A DNA stretch of 59,994 nucleotides from JACKFB01 sp041389525 (GCA_041389525.1 JAWKRR010000048.1:1-59994); one strand, 5' to 3'; shown: positions 27,141 through 35,627, counted from the stretch's first letter. Notes: generated by a model from the sequence alone, not told the origin. A program made the numbers and translations.

Positions 27141-29932
27141 GCATCGCCTCCGCCGATATCCGGGCCGACGTGGCCTACCTGCCCGAGGCGGCGACCGCCC
27201 GCGGGAAGGCGCGCGCGCGGCGCGAGGGCCTCATCCTGCGTCTGCGCGACGACGCGGGCCGCTCGGGGCTTGGCTCCGCCGCGCCGCTGGCCGGCTTCTC
27301 GCGCGAGAGCCTCGAGACCTGCCGCGGCGAGCTTGACGAGCTGCTGCCCGTCCTGGTCGGCCTCTCCGTCGACGACGCTGAGGGCCTGCTCTCGGGCTTC
27401 GACGACTGGCAGCTTTCGCCCTCCGCCCGCCACGCGCTGGAGCAGGCGGTCCTCGATCTAGCCAGTCAACGCCTGGGTTTTCCGGTGCCCGTGCTGCTGG
27501 GCGCGCCTGGCCCCTCGACGGTCCCGACCCACCGCCTCATCCGCGACGCCGAGGACGCGCTGGCAGCCGTGGCCGACGGCGCCAGCACCCTGAAGATCAA
27601 GGTAGGGCGCGACGCGCTGCCCGACGACGACCGCCGCATCGAGGCCATCCGCCGCGCCGTCGGCCCCAAGGTGGCCCTGCGCCTCGACGCCAACCGCGCG
27701 TGGTCTGAGTCCGCGGCCGTCCGCGCCCTCTCGCTGCTCTCCCGCCACGGCATCGCCCTGTGCGAAGAGCCCGTCTCCGGCAGCGATATCGGCGTCCTAG
27801 ACCGCGTCCGGAAGGCCAGCGGCGTGGCCGTCGCCGCCGACGAGAGCTGCCGCGACCTGAGCGCGCTCGAAGCCTTGATCCGCGCCCGCGCGGTCGACGC
27901 CGTGGTCCTCAAGCCCATGCTGATCGGTGGCCCGCGCCGCACCCTCGCCATGGCGCGCCGGGCGGTCCGCGCCGGCCTCCAGGTCATCGTCACCACCAGC
28001 TTCGAGTCCGCCGTCGGCTGGCAGGCCGCCCGCTGGATCGCCGAGTGCCTGCCCGCCAAGAAGGCCGTCGCCTCCGGCCTCGACGCCGCGTCGGCCATCT
28101 CCGGCCCCGCCTCCGTCGACGTCGCCATGGCCTTCCCAAACCCCATCCGCGGCGGCGCCATCGCCCGCCCCGACCACCCGGCCTACGCGCTGGACTCGGG
28201 CTTCGACCGCAGCTACGCGGCCTTCTGCGACGACGTCGCCCGCACGGCACTCTCGCTGGCGGCCCGCGGCCTCGGCCCCGGCAGCGTGGTGGCCGTCGTC
28301 TCCGAAGCCGACGCCACCTTCATCCGCCTCCTGCACGCCATCGGCTGGCTTGGCGCGACCGTCGCGCCGCTGGCCGACGGACCCGAGCTAGCCCGAGATC
28401 TGCAGGTCATCGCGCCCGACGCCGTCCTCGCCGCCGAGCCCGCTCTGCTGCCCCGCGGCGACTGGCAAGCCCTGCCGCTGGACATCCCGCTCGCCGCAGA
28501 CCGCCTCCCCGAGCGCGCCTGGCCCCTGCTCGAGTCGCGGGTGCGCCTGCTGACCTCGGGCACCACCGCCAACCCGCGCCCCATCACCCTGAACACGGCG
28601 CAGTTGGCGCTGTCGACCTTCGGCTCGGTGACGCGCCTGGGCCTGGACGTCGGCGACCGCTGGCTCTGCTGCTTGCCCATCCACCACATCGGCGGCCTGT
28701 CCGTGCTGCTGCGCTCAGCGTTTCAGAGCACCACCGCCGTGCTGCACCGCGAGTTCGACGTCCGCGCGGTCAACGCCGGCATCGACTCGGGCGACATCAC
28801 CGTCGTGTCGCTGGTGCCGACCATGGTCGAGCGCCTGCTGGATGCCCGCGAGGACCGGCCCTTCCCGCGCTCGCTACGCGCGATCCTCATCGGCGGCTCG
28901 GCACTGCCCGACGCCCTGCGCCGGCGCCTGACCGCCATCTCAGCCCCGGCCGCCATAAGCTGGGGCATGAGCGAGGCGGCGTCGCAGGTCGCGACCTCCT
29001 ACCCCGGCGATCTCTCCCCGGGCGCGCCGCCGCTGCCCTTCGCGCGCGTCACCGCCGACGCCTCGGGCGCCCTGGTCATCACCGGCCCCATCGTCATGGG
29101 CACCCTGGTCACCGGCGACCGCGGCCACATCGACGCCCGCGGCCGCGTCACGGTCGAGGGCCGCCACGACGACCTCATCATCTCGGGCGGCGAGAACATC
29201 GCGCCCAGCGAGATCGCCGCCGCCCTGCGCGCCTATCCGGCCATCGAGGCGGCGATGGTGGTCGGCGTCCCGGACGCGCGCTGGGGCACGCGCCCGGTGG
29301 CCGCGGTCGTCCTGCAGGCGGGCGCGAAGAAGCCCACGGCGGCGCGGCTGCGGACCTTCCTCGGCGAGCGCCTCGCCCCCTTCAAAATCCCAGACGCCAT
29401 CGCGCTGGTTGACGCCTTGCCGCGCACCGCACTCGGCAAGCTCTCAGCGGCTGGCGTCCGCCGCATCTTCGAGGAGGCCGAGGCCAGCCAGGGCGTCGCG
29501 CAGGGCGTCGGGGACCGACATCCCGGCAAAGCCCTCAAGGCGCACAAACGCGTGAATCAGCCTGACGGTGGCGCGCAGATCATCGTCCTCCGCGCCCCGA
29601 ACCTCGTAGGCAAAGGTGATGGAGCGGTTGCCAAGGCGGGCGACGCGAAGGGTCACGCGAAGGCGCTCTCCCAGACGCATCGGACGCGAGTAGTCCGCCT
29701 CGGCGTGGACCAGGGGGAGCCCGTAGCCGCCGTGCTCGAAGATGGCGAGCAGGGGCTGCCCGCTGGCGGCGAGGGTCTCCTCGAAGCAGGCGTGGCAGTA
29801 CTCGAAGACGCGGCCGAAGAAGGCGATGCCGGCGCGATCGACCTCGTTGAACCGGACGGTGACGACGTGCTCGTAGGGCATGGACGCGACTCCTACAACC
29901 GCAAGCGCCCCGGGGCGCGCGACAAACCTTGA
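27137..29932 (+). CDS. menCE: MenC-MenE fusion: o-succinylbenzoate synthase / o-succinylbenzoate-CoA ligase
   Basis: The GTG at 27137 overlaps the menA stop and gives one 931-residue frame. Residues 1 to about 345 are an enolase-superfamily MenC: Lys153/Lys155 in the KIK motif, metal ligands Asp184, Glu210 and Asp235, and Lys259. From about 350 a MenE-type acyl-CoA ligase follows with TSGTT (473-477), GMSEA (610-614), VTGDRGH, SGGENIAPSEI and the catalytic Lys768 in ALGKLS. No stop occurs between the domains. The frame then stays open for 163 residues after Lys768, antisense to menI; that tail is compositionally unlike MenE and may not be functional sequence. MenC and MenE are normally separate. 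Confidence 0.9.
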   Translation: MSIASADIRADVAYLPEAATARGKARARREGLILRLRDDAGRSGLGSAAPLAGFSRESLETCRGELDELLPVLVGLSVDDAEGLLSGFDDWQLSPSARHALEQAVLDLASQRLGFPVPVLLGAPGPSTVPTHRLIRDAEDALAAVADGASTLKIKVGRDALPDDDRRIEAIRRAVGPKVALRLDANRAWSESAAVRALSLLSRHGIALCEEPVSGSDIGVLDRVRKASGVAVAADESCRDLSALEALIRARAVDAVVLKPMLIGGPRRTLAMARRAVRAGLQVIVTTSFESAVGWQAARWIAECLPAKKAVASGLDAASAISGPASVDVAMAFPNPIRGGAIARPDHPAYALDSGFDRSYAAFCDDVARTALSLAARGLGPGSVVAVVSEADATFIRLLHAIGWLGATVAPLADGPELARDLQVIAPDAVLAAEPALLPRGDWQALPLDIPLAADRLPERAWPLLESRVRLLTSGTTANPRPITLNTAQLALSTFGSVTRLGLDVGDRWLCCLPIHHIGGLSVLLRSAFQSTTAVLHREFDVRAVNAGIDSGDITVVSLVPTMVERLLDAREDRPFPRSLRAILIGGSALPDALRRRLTAISAPAAISWGMSEAASQVATSYPGDLSPGAPPLPFARVTADASGALVITGPIVMGTLVTGDRGHIDARGRVTVEGRHDDLIISGGENIAPSEIAAALRAYPAIEAAMVVGVPDARWGTRPVAAVVLQAGAKKPTAARLRTFLGERLAPFKIPDAIALVDALPRTALGKLSAAGVRRIFEEAEASQGVAQGVGDRHPGKALKAHKRVNQPDGGAQIIVLRAPNLVGKGDGAVAKAGDAKGHAKALSQTHRTRVVRLGVDQGEPVAAVLEDGEQGLPAGGEGLLEAGVAVLEDAAEEGDAGAIDLVEPDGDDVLVGHGRDSYNRKRPGARDKP
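29444..29881 (-). CDS. menI: Hotdog-fold thioesterase, probable DHNA-CoA hydrolase
   Basis: The ATG at 29881 gives 145 residues, a normal 4HBT length. It starts MPYEHVVTVRFNEVDRAG, and the active-site region has NEVDRAGIAFFGRVFEYCHACFEE, as in 1,4-dihydroxy-2-naphthoyl-CoA and 4-hydroxybenzoyl-CoA thioesterases. Strands such as LRVTLRVARLGNRSITFAYEV follow. Its location within the men cluster suggests the MenI role of releasing DHNA from CoA before MenA acts. The whole gene lies antisense to the open 3' tail of menCE. It is divergent from the polyprenyl synthase, with 85 bp between starts. Confidence 0.88.
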   Translation of the reverse strand: MPYEHVVTVRFNEVDRAGIAFFGRVFEYCHACFEETLAASGQPLLAIFEHGGYGLPLVHAEADYSRPMRLGERLRVTLRVARLGNRSITFAYEVRGAEDDDLRATVRLIHAFVRLEGFAGMSVPDALRDALAGLGLLEDAADASR

Positions 29933-29966
29933 TCGTGGGGCGCCGACCAGCGGCGGAGGTGAGACC

Positions 29967-31067
29967 GTGACAGAGATCATGGGAGCGCGAGTTGTCAATC
30001 TCGATGTCCCCGGCGACGTGGACGACGACGTGTTGACGCCGCTGGCGGCGGTGAGCGCGCGGGCGGGCTTGGACCCGCTGGCGGCGCGGCTGCTGGAGAT
30101 TCGGCGGTGGCTCGCCAGCGATCTGGAGGGGCTGGAGGCGGCACTTCAGGGGGCGGCGACCGACGAGGGCGATCTGGCGCAGCGGGCGGCGGCGCACTTG
30201 CTGCTTCGGCCGGGTAAGCGAATTCGGCCGGTCTGCGTGTTCTTGGCGGCGCGGGCGGCCGGGGGGGCGGCGGCGCCTGAGGTGCTGCGCGAGCTGGCCG
30301 TCGCCTGCGAGCTTGTGCACGCGGCGACGCTGCTGCACGACGACGTCATCGACCAGGGCCAGGAGCGGCGCGGGGCTCAGACGGCGCGTGTGCTGTTTGG
30401 CAATCCGGCCAGCGTGCTGGGCGGCGACCACCTGCTCGTCGACGCCCTGCGGCGCGTGCGGGAGTGCGGTCAGGACCGGCTGCTGGGGCGGCTCTTCGAC
30501 GTCATCGGCGAGATGATCGCGGCCGAGGCCGTCCAGCTCGAGCGGCGCGGGCGCTTTGCCCCCGACCGCGCGGTGTACGACCGGGTGGTGCACGGGAAGA
30601 CCGCGGTGCTCTTCGGGTGGGCGATGGAGGCCGGGGCCGAGGTCGGCGGCGCGTCGCCGGCGATGGGTCAGGCGCTGGCCCGGGCGGGGACGGCCCTCGG
30701 GCTGGCTTTCCAGCTAGTGGACGACGCGCTGGACCTCGAAGGGGACGCGGCGGTGACTGGCAAAGACACGCTGCTGGACCTGCGGGAGGGCAAGCTCACC
30801 TGGCCGCTGATCGTGGCGTGTGAGCAGGACCCCGGGCTGGTCGAGGTGCTGCGCACGGTCGCGTTGGCGCCGGAGAGCCTGGACGACACCGTGCGGGCGA
30901 CCGAGCTTCGCCGGCGCATTCTGGCGACGGGCTGCGTGGTCAGGACGCGGGCGCGCGCCCGGGCGCTGGCGCGGGAGGCCGAGGAGGCCCTGGACCTGCT
31001 GCCGGAGTCCGAGGCGCGCGAGGCCCTGCGCGCCGTGGTCGAGACCGCCGTCCTGCGGGCGCTCTGA
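29967..31067 (+). CDS. Polyprenyl diphosphate synthase (trans, long-chain type)
   Basis: I choose the GTG at 29967 because GGAGGT (29955-29960) precedes it by 6 nt; this gives 366 residues. Core motifs are LRPGKRIRPVCVFLAA, the first Asp-rich LLHDDVID, the GGDHLLVDAL helix, VHGKTAVLFGWA, and the second Asp-rich FQLVDDALDLEGD. It elongates isoprenyl diphosphates to supply the menaquinone side chain. MenG overlaps its stop and MenA lies upstream, so the menaquinone role is well supported; chain length cannot be read. The C-terminal Arg/Ala-rich helix is longer than in short-chain enzymes. Confidence 0.92.
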   Translation: MTEIMGARVVNLDVPGDVDDDVLTPLAAVSARAGLDPLAARLLEIRRWLASDLEGLEAALQGAATDEGDLAQRAAAHLLLRPGKRIRPVCVFLAARAAGGAAAPEVLRELAVACELVHAATLLHDDVIDQGQERRGAQTARVLFGNPASVLGGDHLLVDALRRVRECGQDRLLGRLFDVIGEMIAAEAVQLERRGRFAPDRAVYDRVVHGKTAVLFGWAMEAGAEVGGASPAMGQALARAGTALGLAFQLVDDALDLEGDAAVTGKDTLLDLREGKLTWPLIVACEQDPGLVEVLRTVALAPESLDDTVRATELRRRILATGCVVRTRARARALAREAEEALDLLPESEAREALRAVVETAVLRAL

Positions 31068-31804
31068 TGGGCGAGCTCGCCACCACCTCGACCGATGTCC
31101 GCCTCGGCGGCGGCGCGATGTTCGACCGCATCGCGCGCCGCTACGACCTGATGAATCGCCTGCTCAGCTTCGGCCTCGACAAGCGCTGGCGGCGGCACCT
31201 GCTGGACGCCCTGGGCGACGTGCGGGCGGGGGACTCCGTGCTGGACGTCGCCACGGGCACCGCGGACGTGGCCCTGGCCATCGCCAAGCGGCACCCGCAG
31301 TCGACCGTGGTCGGCCTGGACCCCTCGGAGGGCATGCTGGCCGTGGGTCGCGAGAAGATCGCGCGCGGCGGGCTGTCCGAGCGGGTTCGCTTGGTCGCAG
31401 GCACCGGCGAGGCGCTGCCCTTTTCCGACGACGAGTTCGCCGCGACCACCATCGCGTTTGGCATCCGCAACGTGCCCGACCGCCCGGCCGCACTTCGCGA
31501 GTTCGCTCGCGTCACGCGCCCAGGCGGTCACGTCGTCATCCTCGAGCTGACCGAGCCGCGGGAGGGCCTGCTGGCGCCGCTGGCCCGCTTTCACGTCCAC
31601 CGCGTCGTGCCCCTGCTCGGCAGCCTGCTCTCGGGCGCGCGGGAGTACCGCTACCTGCAAGAGAGCATCGCCGCGTTTCCGCCGCCCCAGGACTTCGTCG
31701 CGCTCATGGACGACGCGGGGCTGGAGCGGGTCGAGCTGCGCCGCGAGACCTTGGGCACGGCCCACCTCTACGTGGGGCGCGTGCCCAAGGTACCCGTCAA
31801 ATAG
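31067..31804 (+). CDS. menG: Demethylmenaquinone C-methyltransferase (UbiE/MenG)
   Basis: The ATG at 31067 overlaps the previous stop (TGATG), giving 245 residues. It is a SAM-dependent class I methyltransferase with the UbiE signatures: YDLMNRLLSFGLDKRWRR, motif I VLDVATGTADVALAIAK, GLDPSEGMLAVG, TIAFGIRNVPDR, and the C-terminal YRYLQESIAAFPPPQDF. It performs the last step of menaquinone synthesis. The stop TAG abuts the convergent aminotransferase stop, so the two stops form TAGCTA (31802-31807). Confidence 0.96.
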   Translation: MGELATTSTDVRLGGGAMFDRIARRYDLMNRLLSFGLDKRWRRHLLDALGDVRAGDSVLDVATGTADVALAIAKRHPQSTVVGLDPSEGMLAVGREKIARGGLSERVRLVAGTGEALPFSDDEFAATTIAFGIRNVPDRPAALREFARVTRPGGHVVILELTEPREGLLAPLARFHVHRVVPLLGSLLSGAREYRYLQESIAAFPPPQDFVALMDDAGLERVELRRETLGTAHLYVGRVPKVPVK

Positions 31805-32992
31805 CTAGGCGGTAGCTGCGTAAATCCCACGCGCGGCGGCTAGACCGTCGCCCGCGCAGCCGGTGCCCAGGGCGTTCAGCGACTCGGTCAGCGCCTCCAG
31901 GCAGCCCTCGACGTGCTGACGGCTCGACGACGCGCCCATCAGGCCGATGCGCCAGGCCTTGCCCTTGAAGTCGCCGAGTCCGCCGCCGATCTCGGTCCCA
32001 TGCTCGCTCAGCAGCCGCCGCCGCACCGCGGCCTCGTCGACGCCGTCGCCCACCCGCACCAGGGTCAGGGGCGGCAGGCGGATGGCCTCGGCCACCGGCA
32101 GGGAGAGGCCCATGGCGGCCAGCCCCGCTCCGAGCGCGCTGGCGTGCAGGCGGTGGCGGGCGAAACGCGCGGGCAAGCCCTCGACCAGCGCCAGGCGCAG
32201 CGCCTCGTGCAGCCCGTAGAGCATATTGATCGGCGCCGTATGGTGATAAGCCCGCTCGCCGCCCCAGTAGCGGGTGAGCTGACCGATATCCATGTACCAG
32301 CTGCGGACGGGCGATTTGCGGGCGTGGATGAACTCGACGGCGCGGTCGCTGAAGCTGACGGGCGCGAGTCCGGGCGGGCAGGACAGGCATTTTTGGGTGC
32401 CGGAGTAGGCCGCGTCGACGCCGAACTTGTCCAGGTCGATGGCGACGCCGCCGAGCGAGGTGACCGTGTCGGCGAGCAGGAAGGCGCCCATGGCGTCGGC
32501 GACCTCGCGGAAGCCGGTGAGATCCTGCAGGACGCCGGTCGAGGTCTCGGCGTGGACGAGGCAGATCACGCGGAACTTGCGGCCGGCCGCGGCGCGGACG
32601 AAGTCGTCGGGGGTGAAGGCTTGGCCCCAGGGGGCCTCGACGCGGGTGACCTCGCCGCCGGCGCGTGACGCGACCTCGCAGAGGCGGCCGCCGAAGACGC
32701 CGTTGACGCCGACCAGGACAGCGTCGCCCGGCTCGACCAGGTTCATCACGCAGGTCTCCATGCCGGCGGAACCGGTCCCGGAGATAGGCAGCGTCGTGCG
32801 ATTCGACGTGCCGAACGCCACACGCAGCATCTCGGCGATCTCGTCCATGATGGCGAGAAAGCGCGGGTCGAGGTGGCCCAGGGTGGGCTTGCCGAGCGCC
32901 GCGAGGATGCTGGGCGGCGTCTCGGAGGGGCCAGGCCCGAGCAGGGTGATTCGGGGGGGGTCGACGGGGTTGGGGATCTTGGGGTGGCTCAT
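31805..32992 (-). CDS. Class V aminotransferase, alanine-glyoxylate/serine-pyruvate type
   Basis: The protein has 395 residues. PLP-enzyme landmarks are LLGPGPSETPPSILAALGKPTLGHLDPRF, ISGTGSAGMETCVMNLVEPGD, DTVTSLGGVAIDLDKFGVD with the cofactor Asp, and the Schiff-base Lys in SGTQKCLSCPPGLAPVSFS. These match the peroxisomal-type alanine-glyoxylate aminotransferase family that converts glyoxylate to glycine. A GGAG ribosome site lies just upstream of the ATG. It is convergent with menG and not obviously linked to the menaquinone pathway. Confidence 0.93.
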   Translation of the reverse strand: MSHPKIPNPVDPPRITLLGPGPSETPPSILAALGKPTLGHLDPRFLAIMDEIAEMLRVAFGTSNRTTLPISGTGSAGMETCVMNLVEPGDAVLVGVNGVFGGRLCEVASRAGGEVTRVEAPWGQAFTPDDFVRAAAGRKFRVICLVHAETSTGVLQDLTGFREVADAMGAFLLADTVTSLGGVAIDLDKFGVDAAYSGTQKCLSCPPGLAPVSFSDRAVEFIHARKSPVRSWYMDIGQLTRYWGGERAYHHTAPINMLYGLHEALRLALVEGLPARFARHRLHASALGAGLAAMGLSLPVAEAIRLPPLTLVRVGDGVDEAAVRRRLLSEHGTEIGGGLGDFKGKAWRIGLMGASSSRQHVEGCLEALTESLNALGTGCAGDGLAAARGIYAATA

Positions 32993-33053
32993 CGGTGGCG
33001 CTCCTCTGTTCGGAGGGTGTTGTGCTATTCGGACCGAGGGTGGCGCCAGCGAC

Positions 33054-33128
33054 GTTTTTTCAGGGACTTACGTGCGGAGGGCGCTTGCCGAGCGCAAGAA
33101 ACCGACGCGCGCAAGTCCCTGAAAAAAC
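33054..33128. repeat. 75-bp palindromic element with 16-bp perfect arms
   Basis: GTTTTTTCAGGGACTT at 33054-33069 and AAGTCCCTGAAAAAAC at 33113-33128 are exact reverse complements. Pairing continues inward after one mismatch. The centre has a smaller hairpin, GCGCT/AGCGC at 33081-33095. The T/A-rich outer ends stand out in this GC-rich DNA. The element lies in the spacer between the aminotransferase and EAL genes, where either could use it as a terminator, but its clover-like form also suits a MITE or REP-type repeat. Confidence 0.8.
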
Positions 33129-33263
33129 ATGAGCCAGCCAGGCGACGGGAGAGTATCGCGACACCCTCTGAGGACGCGCGCATCCTGGCGCGGGGAGGCC
33201 GCGGCGACAAGGCGAGAGTGGCCGGTGGGCGCGATGGGGCCGTGGCCAAGCGGCTCAGCGCGG

Positions 33264-34022
33264 TCAGGGGAAGTCGACGCCGGGGAGGTGGTCGAAGCCG
33301 GGGCGGGCGAAGAGATAGCCTTGGAAGAGGCTGATGCCGGCGCGCTCGCACCAGCGCAGCTCGTCGATGGTCTCGATGCCCTCGGCGATCACGTCGATGC
33401 CTAGCTCGACGCAGGCGTACATGACGGCGCGCACGATGGCTTGGCGCGGGGCGTGGCGCTCGATGCTGCGGATGAGGTTCATGTCGAGCTTCACGATGTC
33501 GGGCTGGAACTCGACCAGCAGGTTGAGGCCTGAGTAGCCGGCGCCGAAGTCGTCGATGGCGATCTGGACGCCGCTGCGCCGGAACGCCTCGATGGTGCGG
33601 GCGAACTGGCCGCGGTCGTGGATCATCTCGGTCTCGGTGACCTCGAGGATGAGGCGCTCCGGCGCGATGCCGGACTGGGCCGCGATGGCCAGGGTGCCGT
33701 CGACGGCGTCGATGGGGCGCTGGAGGCTGCGGGGCAGGCAGTTCAGGTTGATGTAGCAGCTCACGCCGTGGCGCGCGGCGGCGGCGACGGCGGAGTTGCG
33801 CGATTCCTCATCGAAGGCGGCGAGGTCTGCGTCTGCGACGCGCTCGAGCACCGACCACGCGGGCTGGCCCTCGGGGCCGCGGATCAGCGCCTCATAGGAG
33901 TAGATGCTGCGGGACACCGTGTTGACGATGGGCTGAAACGCGTAGGCAAACGCCGGCGCGTTGGCGGCCCGGGCGCCGAGGAAGTCGTCGCCGATGGCGA
34001 TGTCGGTCTGGGCCTCAAACAT
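33264..34022 (-). CDS. EAL-domain cyclic-di-GMP phosphodiesterase
   Basis: The protein has 252 residues and is essentially one EAL domain. The catalytic set looks intact: YEALIRG (EAL-like Glu), the NLNCLP Asn, EVTETE, DDFGAGYSGLNLL (the conserved DDFG loop), KLD, AEGIET and QGYLFARP. It would hydrolyse c-di-GMP to pGpG. There is no sensory or membrane domain except a short N-terminal stretch; it resembles the EAL half of BLUF-EAL proteins. The ATG at 34022 has no obvious ribosome site. An inverted repeat lies upstream at 34175-34206. Confidence 0.93.
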   Translation of the reverse strand: MFEAQTDIAIGDDFLGARAANAPAFAYAFQPIVNTVSRSIYSYEALIRGPEGQPAWSVLERVADADLAAFDEESRNSAVAAAARHGVSCYINLNCLPRSLQRPIDAVDGTLAIAAQSGIAPERLILEVTETEMIHDRGQFARTIEAFRRSGVQIAIDDFGAGYSGLNLLVEFQPDIVKLDMNLIRSIERHAPRQAIVRAVMYACVELGIDVIAEGIETIDELRWCERAGISLFQGYLFARPGFDHLPGVDFP

Positions 34023-34174
34023 GGTGGTACACGGCGTGCACAGTCACGACGCCCGCTCGATGCGGGCCGGCGCAGATGTGTTGGGCGAGCGTAGACACAC
34101 ACAGTCCTTGCAGAAACGAGCCGCGAGAGGCGCCCTGCCCGAGGATCATCGGCAGGGTCTGATCGGTTCTTTAG

Positions 34175-34206
34175 GACAATGATCGCGATTCGAGGCCGTC
34201 ATTGTC
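34175..34206. promoter_or_regulatory. 8-bp inverted repeat upstream of the EAL gene
   Basis: GACAATGA (34175-34182) and TCATTGTC (34199-34206) are perfect reverse complements separated by 16 bp. The segment is less GC-rich than its surroundings. It could be an operator for the EAL gene, whose start is about 150 bp away. Confidence 0.4.
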
Positions 34207-34659
34207 TGTCAAATCGATCGGTTAGCGGCGGCGGGGCCCGGCGGAGAGCGCGGCTCGGCGCGCGCGGAGGCGGGCGGTGCCGAAACCTCGAAGACACCGC
34301 GCGCCGCGCCCTTACCCCAAAACCGCGAGGGGTCGTGCCACAGCGCAGAACCCGACGGCGCCGGGCCGCCCGCGAGCGACGTCGGGGGCGGCCGCGACCA
34401 GCACGGCAGTCGGAGTCGCACCCAGGCCCACGGCGCACCGCGCCGCGAGCGTGCGCCACAAGAGGGCCCCGCAGGGCCAGTCCGAAGTCCTGACGCGCCT
34501 CCTCGCGTCCGGAAGGGGGTCAGAACTAGTGGCGCAACGGGGTCAATTGCAGCGGCGCCTTGCAAGGCCCTCGCAGAGCACCACTGCACCCCACCGCGCC
34601 GGGATCGAAACCCACGTCGCAACTCGCCGGATGAACCCCAGAATTGCTCAGAAAGAAAG

Positions 34660-34683
34660 TGAGAACTGAGGGTATCCGACCCC
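34660..34683 (+). repeat. Left inverted repeat of the 34.5-35.9 kb segment
   Basis: It begins TGAGAACTGAG (34660-34670) and ends GACCCC (34678-34683). The outer 11 and last 6 bases match the reverse complement of 35801-35824; the 7 bases between mostly differ. Confidence 0.6.
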
Positions 34684-34706
34684 TCCCCGGGGACGCCGCT
34701 CGCGCG

Positions 34707-35627
34707 TCAGAAGTTTCGCTGCGGATCGAACTCGCCGAAGCCCTCGGGCTGGAACTCGGTCTCCTTCAGGGTCCGCGCCACCCGTGGATCGACCGTCATG
34801 TCGACGACGCCCTTGAAGATGTCGCTGAACGCGATGTCCAGTGCCTGATCGAACGGGGCCGTGGCGTCGATGAGGTTCCGCCACGGCCGGGCAAAGTGGC
34901 CGATGCGCATCTCGACCTCGGCCTGGGCCTCCTCACGATGGGCGGCGAGGTGTCGCTCGTGCCGCTTCTGGGCGGAGTCGACACCGCCCTGCTTCATCTT
35001 CCCGCGCAACGCGAGGAGCGTGCCCTTCGCCCCGCTGCTCGTGCGGACGGAGCGGTCGTAGACCTCGTCCTGGGACGCCTTCTTCTTCCCGTAGTCCCGC
35101 GCGGTCGAGACGAGCTTGTCGCTGCCCTGGAGCGGCTGGAGCGTCGCGACGACGTTGGCGAGGCCCTGGAGCTGCTGCACGATGTTCATGTACGGCGTGC
35201 CCGTGAACGCCTGCTCGTAGTGCCGCAGCGCCGATCTCAGGAACTCGCCGAGCTTTGGGAACGTCATCGCGGTGACGTCCGACGATATGCACATCCGGAT
35301 GGTGAACATCGCCTTGACGCCGTTCCCGAGCGCGAAGAGGCGGGCCGGGCTCGCCCGGATCATCTCGATGGGCGTCTGCGGCTGTGGGGGCGCGTCCTGG
35401 TTCTGCGCTTCCTGGTTCTGCGCTTCCTGTTTCGGAGCCTCCTGGGTGCCGATCGGCTCCGGCTTCAGGAGGCCATCGAGGCTGTCGCTCTTCGGGGCGA
35501 GCAGCGCCGAGCCCTCCTCGAAGGTGGCGCCGCGGAGCGACTGAGAGCGCGATCGCTCCGGCTGCATCTCCGTCGGCGTGGTGGTGTTGACGCTCGTATC
35601 GCTTCGTCGCAGGGGGTTGAAGGTCAC
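34707..35627 (-). CDS. Unrecognised protein in a repeat-flanked segment
   Basis: I choose the GTG at 35627, preceded by a GAGGA-like site; the frame is open to an ATG-equivalent at 35726. The product is 306 residues. The first third is polar and low in structure, with a short repeat (QEAQNQEAQNQDA, mirrored in the DNA as repeated GGTTCTGCGCTTCCT). A more ordered part begins near PIEMIRASPARLFALGNGVKAMFTIRMC and runs through a helical, Lys/Gln-rich region to a C-terminus ending GEFDPQRNF. No membrane segment or signal peptide was seen. I do not recognise the family. Flanking inverted repeats suggest acquired DNA. Confidence 0.55.
   Translation of the reverse strand: MTFNPLRRSDTSVNTTTPTEMQPERSRSQSLRGATFEEGSALLAPKSDSLDGLLKPEPIGTQEAPKQEAQNQEAQNQDAPPQPQTPIEMIRASPARLFALGNGVKAMFTIRMCISSDVTAMTFPKLGEFLRSALRHYEQAFTGTPYMNIVQQLQGLANVVATLQPLQGSDKLVSTARDYGKKKASQDEVYDRSVRTSSGAKGTLLALRGKMKQGGVDSAQKRHERHLAAHREEAQAEVEMRIGHFARPWRNLIDATAPFDQALDIAFSDIFKGVVDMTVDPRVARTLKETEFQPEGFGEFDPQRNF

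Larger units (their letters stand above)
34023..34706. other. 684-bp gene-free spacer
   Basis: No convincing gene was found on either strand. 34023-34170 is the EAL upstream region. 34175-34206 holds an inverted repeat. 34212-34500 is very GC-rich with no clear structure. From 34515 on, GGGGTCA motifs and the left part of a repeat-flanked segment appear, including a perfect 12-bp palindrome GCCTTGCAAGGC at 34557-34568. Confidence 0.6.

Noticed and set aside
29880..29966. Longer start for the polyprenyl diphosphate synthase
   Set aside because: The extra residues are not family-like and overlap the menI start, whereas GGAGGT sits correctly before the GTG at 29967.
34601..34613. T-arm-like GGGATCGAAACCC, suggesting a tRNA
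   Set aside because: On neither strand do the neighbouring bases form a D arm, anticodon arm or acceptor stem, and the loop does not fit TTCRANY in register.
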